This document shows positions 8,212 through 13,922 of a DNA stretch of 13,922 nt, piece after piece (position 1 is the stretch's first letter; every line of letters starts with the position of its first letter). Under the pieces are notes generated by a model, which saw only the letters and a list, made by a program, of their open reading frames with translations, was not told where the DNA came from and did not search any database. A program made the position numbers and the translations under genes. Source of the DNA: JAGVPT01 sp963843065 (GTDB taxonomy: Bacteria; Bacteroidota; Ignavibacteria; UBA10030; UBA8401); assembly GCA_963843065.1 (NCBI GenBank), contig CAWJKX010000176.1, positions 1 through 13,922 of the forward strand, given 5' to 3'.

Positions 8212-9450
8212 ATGACGTTGAAAACATTGTATATCAAACCAATTCTTTTATTATTTCTGCTTGCCATCGCCTCTAATAAGTCCAGCAGTCAGAAGCTCTC
8301 AGACTCGCTTATCCAGAATGCATTAATGGTATCATTCAGGCATCTTGAATCAAGTGTGCTCGAAGTAAAAGACAGCACACGATTCCCTTCGTACGCTCCA
8401 CATGATCTTCAGTGGAGCTCTTTTAATTCGGGAGGATGGACCAGCGGATTTTATCCTGGTTGTCTCTGGCTCGCGTATGAGCTAAGCGGGAGAAATGAGT
8501 TTAAGGATTGGGGAAAAAGATGGACAGCCGGGCTTGAGAAGGAAAAATATAACACCGGCACACACGACCTCGGTTTTATGTTTGACTGTAGTTTTGGCAA
8601 TGGGATAAGGAACGTGTCGCCAGATGAGGCTAAAACGTACGGTGATATCTTAGTGCAGGCAGCAATCACGCTCGATAAAAGATATAGTACAAAAGTAGGC
8701 ATGCTGCGCTGTTATTGGGATGAGCCTCCATTCAGCCAAGACACAACCCTTTTCCCAGTGGTCGTCGACATTATGATGAATCTGGAACTTCTTTTTTGGG
8801 GGGCGGAACACGGAGCTCCAGCATCTCTTAAAGAACATGCCATCAGACATGCACTTAATACCTATCGTGATTTTGTTCGTCCGGATGGAAGCAGCTACCA
8901 TGTTGTTCGGTATAACAAGAATTCAGGAACAATATTCAACAAAGGCCAATTGCAGGGACTAAATGAAAATTCGACATGGACACGCGGCCATGCCTGGTTC
9001 ATTTACGGCATGACCGTCTGCTACAGGTGCACAAAGGATGAAAACTTCCTTGCAAAAGCATGCGCGTTGGCTGACTATTTTTTGAAAAGATTGACACCGG
9101 ACAATGTTTCAGCATGGGATTTTGATTCTGTTCCCGAGTACAAAGATGTCAAAGATGCCTCTGCCACGGCGATTGTCTCTTCTGCTCTTTTCGAATTAAG
9201 TACGTATGTTAAAGATCCAACACGAAAAGAAAAATATCTCGAGAAAGCAAAGGCCATGCTCGCCGCCTTGTGTTCGGAAAAATACTTAGCCGAGAGAGAA
9301 AACACTAATGTCATTCTGCTTCATTCTACACAATACTTAACTCAACCGGGAAATCAGAACACTGACAAACCGGCCATCTTTGCCGATTACTATTTCCTCG
9401 AAGCCATAAAAAGGTATTTGATATTGGAAAAGTCTAACCGGCTTTTTTGA
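8212..9450 (+). CDS. Exported GH88 unsaturated glucuronyl/uronyl hydrolase
   Basis: A glycosidase of family GH88 that removes the 4,5-unsaturated uronic acid left on oligosaccharides by polysaccharide lyases, hydrating the double bond. The open frame reaches back to TTG 8107, but that lies in the promoter; ATG 8212 gives a clean signal peptide (MTLKTLYIKPILLLFLLAIA) and a 412-residue protein of usual length. Ribosome site AGAAAG is weak. In this numbering, HDLGFMF holds H118-D119 and VVVDIMMN holds D186, matching the two conserved catalytic Asp residues of the family. TRGHAWFIYG (about 257-266) and WDFD (302-305) followed by D315-A-S-A-T-A are the sugar-binding motifs of the alpha6/alpha6 barrel. 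It is read away from the acetylesterase gene. No polysaccharide lyase is visible in the window, so its substrate supplier must lie elsewhere. Confidence 0.93.
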   Translation: MTLKTLYIKPILLLFLLAIASNKSSSQKLSDSLIQNALMVSFRHLESSVLEVKDSTRFPSYAPHDLQWSSFNSGGWTSGFYPGCLWLAYELSGRNEFKDWGKRWTAGLEKEKYNTGTHDLGFMFDCSFGNGIRNVSPDEAKTYGDILVQAAITLDKRYSTKVGMLRCYWDEPPFSQDTTLFPVVVDIMMNLELLFWGAEHGAPASLKEHAIRHALNTYRDFVRPDGSSYHVVRYNKNSGTIFNKGQLQGLNENSTWTRGHAWFIYGMTVCYRCTKDENFLAKACALADYFLKRLTPDNVSAWDFDSVPEYKDVKDASATAIVSSALFELSTYVKDPTRKEKYLEKAKAMLAALCSEKYLAERENTNVILLHSTQYLTQPGNQNTDKPAIFADYYFLEAIKRYLILEKSNRLF

Positions 9451-9637
9451 TTTTGAGTATTCGACCAGCGATGTTTTTAAGGGGAGTGGAGAGGAAATCC
9501 TCTGAGCCCGGCCGCACGGTTACGCAATCCTATTCCCCAATTGTAGCTTCGAGAATTCTTGCGCCGCCGAATCTTTATCTCCTTTTGTTCGTAGACTTAT
9601 TGAAGATAACTTCTCCTCATAATACATCACAGTCCAT

Positions 9638-10879
9638 ATGGATGGAGATTCGCGCGTCGAACAATTCGATACTACCGTAAGACAATTGACTGAGAAATAC
9701 CTCGCGATGTGGCGAAACATTCCTGATGTCATGCCCGAATTCAGCCGCCGATTTACTCCATGGCAGCAGCGGGAGAATGAAAGACAGCTGGAAATCCATT
9801 TCAAACGATATCCTATCTCGTTCGCCGCGGATGGTGATGTGCAGGATCCCGGAAATTCCCCCATCTCGTTCGATGTGATAAAAACTGTTGTAGGGTCATC
9901 TCTCCTGTCGCATGAAGGGCTAAACGACAAATACTTTGATGAGTCCGAGAAAACGACAAGGCGATTCATGAAAGAAGCGATGATTTTCGACCCTTCTCTA
10001 TCGGAGGGCGACATCCATCAAGCCCTCAGAAATCTCTGGGTATTCAACAGCATCCAGATGATCGTGGGAAAGGAGATCAAGTTTACACCATCTTCGTTTG
10101 CGTATAGTTTATTGTATCCGTATACGGATAACGGATTAGATTCCAGCGCACACACATCAGAGGAGAAGCAGGAATATATTCGCTGGCTCAATCAATGGTT
10201 GCGGGGAAACAAGTACGGGCCGATGGACATTTGGACTGGAAAGACTGCAGAGTTATTGGTGATAATAGAAAATGAATATCCACCTCAAAAATTCAGCGAT
10301 GTGCATTTGAGCCTGTCCGCAATTCATCGGGCCCAATCAAAAAGCCTTCTCCTCCACAATATCCAGCCCGGCTGCGATGAAGAGAGCCTGGCAGCAATCA
10401 CAATTGAAAAAGGAGGAACTTCAGTTCTCGCAGACGGCTATTTGGCCGCCGGCCGCCTGAATGATGCGGAAGCTGATTCCTTTTTTGAATATGGCGTTCT
10501 GCTTCAGCTTGTCGACGATCTTCGCGACATTGACGAAGACAGGGTCAATTCCCATTCAACTCCTTTTTCCCGGATCGCGGCTCAAGACAACCTTGACAGC
10601 GCTGCTCGGCGGCTTCTTTCATTTGTCAAGCACTGCGCAATGCAATTATCAAGCCTCAATCACTCTCATGCACATCAAGTTAAAGAGATGGTAGAACAAA
10701 GCTGTTCCTTTCTGATCCTCGAGACAGCTGCACGTCTTCGTGAATTCTATTCAACCCGTTTTTTGAAAAGTGTTGAGCGTTGGATGCCCCTGCGTCCGGC
10801 TTTTTTAAATGAGCTGCACCGCGAAATTGAGATGCGGCAAACTCAATCCGCAAAATATTCTCGTGCCACCCATGCTTAA
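9638..10879 (+). CDS. Divergent class I isoprenoid-synthase-like protein
   Basis: A 413-residue, mostly helical soluble protein with no signal peptide. Two aspartate clusters match the class I isoprenoid synthase fold (polyprenyl, squalene/phytoene and terpene synthases), where they bind Mg-diphosphate. The first is YPYTDNGLDSS (160-170; D164, D168), at the place of DDxxD. The second is QLVDDLRDIDED (290-301; Q290, D293, D294, D297, D301), close to the Q-x-x-DDxxD form. IEKGGTSVLADGYLAAG (256-272), just before the second cluster, sits where prenyl synthases have a conserved Lys/Gly helix. This suggests a reaction on an allylic diphosphate, but product and partner are unknown. ATG 9638 is the only start after in-frame TAA 9620-9622; no clear ribosome site. 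It lies 187 bases after GH88 on the same strand, and may share its transcript. No other isoprenoid gene is nearby. Confidence 0.72.
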   Translation: MDGDSRVEQFDTTVRQLTEKYLAMWRNIPDVMPEFSRRFTPWQQRENERQLEIHFKRYPISFAADGDVQDPGNSPISFDVIKTVVGSSLLSHEGLNDKYFDESEKTTRRFMKEAMIFDPSLSEGDIHQALRNLWVFNSIQMIVGKEIKFTPSSFAYSLLYPYTDNGLDSSAHTSEEKQEYIRWLNQWLRGNKYGPMDIWTGKTAELLVIIENEYPPQKFSDVHLSLSAIHRAQSKSLLLHNIQPGCDEESLAAITIEKGGTSVLADGYLAAGRLNDAEADSFFEYGVLLQLVDDLRDIDEDRVNSHSTPFSRIAAQDNLDSAARRLLSFVKHCAMQLSSLNHSHAHQVKEMVEQSCSFLILETAARLREFYSTRFLKSVERWMPLRPAFLNELHREIEMRQTQSAKYSRATHA

Positions 10880-11200
10880 GGTTAGTCAGTTCAACGCCCC
10901 CCGATCGATACTACAAGTACCCAATAGTCCGCCTGGAACCTAATTCAGATTTTCTCGGATTTGAAGAGAGAACTAAGAGGCGCTCTTGGTGGGTCATTGA
11001 TTCAAGACACTTTTTGCCCGAAAGAGAACGCGCTCAACTATGGAATCGGAGACGAGTTCATCCTAACAGATATATTCACAAAGTAGATTACGAGAATAAG
11101 GTAGATTCAACAAATCCGTCAACGCTCGATTGACAGCGGTTTCCATCAATCTCTCGACCGTTGATTGCGAGACCTGTTGTTTCTTGACTGGGGGGATAGG
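10880..11200. other. Intergenic stretch between convergent genes; no confident gene
   Basis: The 321 bases separate the isoprenoid-synthase-like gene (+) from the VOC gene (-). Frame 1 stays open from inside the upstream gene to TGA 11131-11133 and includes RTKRRSWWVIDSRH, but has no plausible start and no family I recognise. A second frame on the same strand is open for about 46 codons to TAG near 11085. A short inverted repeat, GATTGA 11128-11133 with TCAATC 11148-11153, lacks a T-run, so it is not called a terminator. The stretch may hold eroded coding sequence. Confidence 0.5.
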
Positions 11201-11593
11201 TTAGACTAAAGGTTGAACCAGATTAATGAGGTTGCCGCATGTATCTTCAAATAACACTGACGTAATTGGACCCAAGCTCACCGGCTCGCCGTGGAAAACA
11301 ACGCCTAAGCTTTTGAGCCGGCGGTAATCAGCAAAAATATTGCTGGTGATAAACGCGGCGGCCGGAATTCCTGCATCAAACAGAGCTTTGTGGTATACTT
11401 GAGCCGGCGGAAAATTCATCGGTTCGAGGTACCTAGTTCGGTCCCCTTGACACCTTCTGGCGAAGTAACAGTCAGCCAACGGAACATTCCCATAGGAATG
11501 TCAGCCATCTTCTTAAAACCTAAAGTACCTAGTATAGAATTGAAGTGCTTTGTCCTGATTATCGACCATGACACTGGAGAATTTGATCTGCAT
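11201..11593 (-). pseudogene. VOC-family (glyoxalase/bleomycin-resistance-like) protein, two frame breaks
   Basis: A small vicinal-oxygen-chelate protein of about 129 residues once corrected. ATG 11593 follows GAGGT (11598-11602). Frame one gives MQIKFSSVMVDNQDKALQFY and hits TAA near 11515. The next frame carries on as G-F-K-K-M-A-D-I-P-M-G-M-F-R-W-L-T-V, and from about 11435 the first frame resumes with LEPMNFPPAQVYHKALFDAG and ends FEDTCGNLINLVQPLV. Together these match one standard VOC protein. The first break (11513-11526) is best explained by one extra base, the second (11427-11435) by two extra or one missing. The E in FEDTCGN is the usual metal-ligand region. It lies 68 bases downstream of the CE15 gene. 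The role is unknown; VOC proteins of this type are often annotated only generically. As written it cannot make a full protein. Confidence 0.82.
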
Positions 11594-11661
11594 GATTACC
11601 TCGACGTGTTTTGTTGTTTGAGAATTTCACAGCTGATTGTACATCTATCGCGAACAACATC

Positions 11662-12867
11662 CTAGCGGGAATCATTGGCGTCAGCCTTTACGAAATGCTT
11701 CTTGGCAAACGCTAAAAATTTTTCCGTATCATAGTCAATTAAACCATGTTTCCCTTTCCGCATGTGATAACCGATAAAATCACCGACCGAGGTTTCTACC
11801 GGCGGCATTTCGCTTACACCCAAGCCAGATTTCCCGAACAACTCGTACACCGGTTCTGCGGCCTTTGCTGCCAGAAAGGTCCCGCGAGGATCACCCCACA
11901 GATCTTCCTCGGCCGTCGACACATAAACAGGCCTTGGCGCCATCAAAGCAATAAGCATGTGCCAATCTATGGGGAGATCGCTCATTCGATTGTTGAAGCT
12001 CTTGAAGTTTCCATCGAACCAGTGAGGAAATTGATCGTTGATCAGTTTGACAGTCTCGCCAAAACCGCGGCGAACGATCGTTGCGCCGCCGCAGCCCGAT
12101 TCGCAGGAAAAGACAATTGCAAATCGCTGATCTTGTGCACCTGCCCACATTGCCGCTTTGCCAAACCGCGAAAAGCCGAGGAGGCACACTTTTTGAGCAT
12201 CGATTGAAGAGTCGGTTTCGATGTAATCCATTACTCTCCTCATCGTCCATGACCACGCGGCAATCGTTCCCCATTCACTCGGTTCAGGTTCCTTTCTATC
12301 GCGCGGGTCGAAGAATTTCCTGATTCCTTGGGCATATGCATTTTCTTTATCGTCTGGCTCGACTTCTCGAGCGTCAAATGTTACGAGGCCAAATCCCTTC
12401 TTAATGACGAGTTCTGCATCCGGAACCCAGGTGGACGCCAGAAAAACAGGGACAGCTTTCCCGGTCTTTGGTAAAATTATTTCGATCTCGAGCTTGGGCC
12501 AATCTTTTTTCTTCGAAAAATAAATCGTCACTTTTTTTTCGGTGGCGGAGCCATCCAAGGCGGTACTATCCTCTGCTGATGTTTCCCAATGCATCCCTTC
12601 CGGTCTGTCCACTGCCGCTTTCCCGTAAACATTCTCCTCGAACAATCGCAGTATCTCCGGTCTTCGATTCTGGTTCCAGTCGCTTGTGTCGGACACTCGC
12701 TCGCCGCTCATCATGACGAGGGGATCAGGAAGAGAATATTTCGGCACTTTCGACTCATCGTATTGCCCCGGTGGAAGCTCTTGCGGACTTTTTGCGCAGG
12801 AAAAGAAAGTCGTGCAAAGAGGAAGGAATGCAATCGCAAAAAGAGAAGAAGACAAAAGGTCTTTCAT
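11662..12867 (-). CDS. CE15 glucuronoyl (4-O-methylglucuronate) esterase-like enzyme, exported
   Basis: An alpha/beta-hydrolase of family CE15, which cleaves the ester between 4-O-methyl-glucuronic acid of xylan and lignin alcohols. The open frame runs back to 13101, but those 78 codons overlap the end of gnd; ATG 12867 has GGGAG (12875-12879) seven bases upstream and starts a signal peptide, MKDLLSSSLFAIAFLPL. C24 may be a lipoprotein cysteine (FFSC is a weak lipobox). In this 401-residue numbering the nucleophile is S233 in GFSRFGKAA, the acid is E256 in SCESGCGG, and the base is H374 in RKGKHGL. The 23-residue Ser-Glu spacing equals that of characterised fungal glucuronoyl esterases. D-W-H near 301-303 and MAPRPVYVSTAEED (309-322) are also family-like. 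It is read after gnd with a 67-base gap and before the VOC gene. Bacterial CE15 members vary in substrate, so lignin specificity is not proven. Confidence 0.9.
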   Translation of the reverse strand: MKDLLSSSLFAIAFLPLCTTFFSCAKSPQELPPGQYDESKVPKYSLPDPLVMMSGERVSDTSDWNQNRRPEILRLFEENVYGKAAVDRPEGMHWETSAEDSTALDGSATEKKVTIYFSKKKDWPKLEIEIILPKTGKAVPVFLASTWVPDAELVIKKGFGLVTFDAREVEPDDKENAYAQGIRKFFDPRDRKEPEPSEWGTIAAWSWTMRRVMDYIETDSSIDAQKVCLLGFSRFGKAAMWAGAQDQRFAIVFSCESGCGGATIVRRGFGETVKLINDQFPHWFDGNFKSFNNRMSDLPIDWHMLIALMAPRPVYVSTAEEDLWGDPRGTFLAAKAAEPVYELFGKSGLGVSEMPPVETSVGDFIGYHMRKGKHGLIDYDTEKFLAFAKKHFVKADANDSR

Positions 12868-12934
12868 TTTCATACTCCCAAAAATAAATTCGGCAGCTCG
12901 ATCAGATTGCAAAATGGAAACGACGGGACATCTC

Positions 12935-13413
12935 TTACACCACGTACGCCGACGAAGCTGTTTCACCGCCTCGGCCTGTCCAGTTTGTGTGGAAAAATTC
13001 TCCGCGGGGTTTGTCAATTCTCTCGTACATATGCGCTCCAAAATAATCGCGCTGCGCCTGCAGTAGATTCGCAGGCAAGCGGGGATTTCTGAATCCATCA
13101 TAATAATTGAGAGCAGCCGCCATCGCCGGAACCCAGATGCCGTTCAAAATCGCCGTTGAAAGAACGCGCCGCCATGCATCCTGTGAACTGTCGATCGTCT
13201 CTTTAAAGAACGGATCGAGAAGAAGATTTGTCAGACCTGGATTTTTGTCAAAAGCATCCTTGATTCTTCCGAGAAATTTAGATCGGATGATGCATCCCCC
13301 TCTCCATAAAAGCGCAATGCCGCCGTAGTTCAAATTCCATTGATATTCTTCTGCGGCCGATTTCAACAAAATGTACCTTTGTGTGTACGAGACGATTTTG
13401 GATGCATAAAGAG
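12935..13413 (-). CDS. gnd: 6-phosphogluconate dehydrogenase, C-terminal part; frameshifted
   Basis: The second part of Gnd, in a different frame from the preceding part. It reads A-L-Y-A-S-K-I-V-S-Y from about 13413, then SAAEEYQWNLNYGGIALLWR, RGGCIIRS, RLPANLLQAQRDYFGAH, and ends with GEFFHTNWTGRGG, all classic all-helical-domain motifs; the final Arg/His-bearing tail reaches into the active site of the other dimer subunit. The first start codon in frame is the TTG at 13369, but the alignment continues above it, so that is not a real start. The stop is TAA or equivalent at 12935-12937 and the C-terminus is complete. The gene upstream of CE15 in the same direction suggests one transcript carrying sugar-acid metabolism and xylan side-chain removal. 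Confidence 0.9.
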
Positions 13414-13922
13414 CCTTTGCACAATAACTTTAAGAAGGCCTTCTTGTCTCCAATGAATTTTGGCTTGGGTCCCGCCAATATCTTTGATGCTTCCACCCGC
13501 TCTTCCTTTGTTGCTGAAAGACAGCGGCCGTTAACTGCTTCACTGATCATCGTCAAGGGAATACCGAGGTCTAACGATGTAATGCTTGTCCACTTTCCCG
13601 TTCCTTTCTGTCCTGCGGTGTCGAGAATTTTATCGACGAGTGGTGTTACATCTGCATCTTTAAAGGCGAGGATATCCCGCGTAATTTCGATGAGGTAACT
13701 GTCGAGTTCGCCATTGTTCCATTCCTCGAATACGTTGTGCATTTCCTGCGCCGACATCCCGAGAGAATCCTTCATGATCTGGTACACTTCGCAGATGAGC
13801 TGCATATCGCCGTATTCGATTCCGTTGTGGACCATCTTGACAAAGTGTCCCGCCCCGTTCTCTCCTACCCAGTCGCAGCACGGGGTCCCGTCGGCCACCT
13901 TAGCAGCGATTGCTTGAAAAAT
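13414..13922 (-). CDS. gnd: 6-phosphogluconate dehydrogenase, middle part (runs off window end); frameshifted
   Basis: Gnd oxidises 6-phosphogluconate to ribulose-5-phosphate and CO2 with NAD(P)+ in the pentose phosphate pathway, in the cytoplasm. The frame is open to the last base and begins IFQAIAAKVADGTPCC; roughly 150 N-terminal residues, including the Rossmann nucleotide site, lie beyond the window. The catalytic stretch GAGHFVKMVHNGIEYGDMQL is intact, with the conserved Lys and His-Asn. KGTGKWTS and DLGIPLTMISEAV follow. After FIGDKKAFLKLLCK the frame leaves the family and continues meaninglessly to 13278, while the expected A-L-Y-A-S-K appears one base over. Dropping one base near 13414-13418 restores an alignment of equal length. 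The cofactor preference cannot be judged because the binding domain is missing. Confidence 0.93.

Noticed and set aside
9447..9680. 77-codon frame bridging GH88 and the isoprenoid-synthase-like gene
   Set aside because: It overlaps both genes, lacks a ribosome site and has no recognisable composition; it is likely chance.
11128..11153. Inverted repeat GATTGA/TCAATC as a terminator
   Set aside because: The stem is only six pairs with a 12-base loop and no T-run on either strand.
12868..13101. N-terminal extension of the CE15 frame
   Set aside because: These codons overlap the conserved gnd C-terminus, and a signal peptide with a good ribosome site begins at 12867.

Overview
The window looks like a piece of a Bacteroidota/Chlorobi-type genome (Bacteroidetes or an Ignavibacteria-like relative). 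The reasons are a TonB-dependent receptor with an N-terminal carboxypeptidase-regulatory-like domain, preceded by the end of a possible DUF4249-like protein; a set of secreted sugar-active enzymes; and two divergent promoters that fit the Bacteroidota pattern TTG-N18-20-TAnnTTTG. Base composition is moderate. No rRNA, tRNA, CRISPR array, insertion sequence or phage gene was seen.

Layout. 1-168 (+): tail of a protein whose stop overlaps the TTG start of the receptor. 165-2391 (+): TonB-dependent outer-membrane receptor, complete end to end but split by one extra base near 1406-1407. 2392-2815: no confident gene. 2816-4840 (+): APC-type permease with a cytoplasmic UspA-like tail. 4917-5837 and 5933-7981 (-): exported alpha/beta-hydrolase esterase and SIAE-type acetylesterase, probably one transcript. 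7982-8211: divergent promoter region. 8212-9450 (+): exported GH88 unsaturated-uronyl hydrolase. 9638-10879 (+): divergent class I isoprenoid-synthase-like protein. 10880-11200: no confident gene. 11201-11593 (-): VOC/glyoxalase-like gene with two frame breaks. 11662-12867 (-): CE15 glucuronoyl-esterase-like enzyme. 12935-13922 (-): 6-phosphogluconate dehydrogenase, cut by the window end and frameshifted near 13414-13418.

How the genes fit together (inference). The two esterases (4917-7981), the GH88 enzyme and the CE15 enzyme form a small toolkit for stripping acyl and ester groups from uronate-containing polysaccharide and splitting unsaturated uronyl oligosaccharides. Acetylated glucuronoxylan is the simplest single substrate for the esterases, but GH88 also implies polysaccharide-lyase products. 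The TonB receptor could import large ligands and Gnd handles phosphorylated sugar acids downstream. The permease, the VOC gene and the isoprenoid-synthase-like gene have no obvious link to this theme.

Three of the genes (receptor, VOC, gnd) are out of frame by small indels while the others are intact. Either this assembly has indel errors or these genes are decaying; the sequence alone cannot decide. No clear new multi-gene system is visible. The most unusual gene is the isoprenoid-synthase-like protein at 9638-10879.
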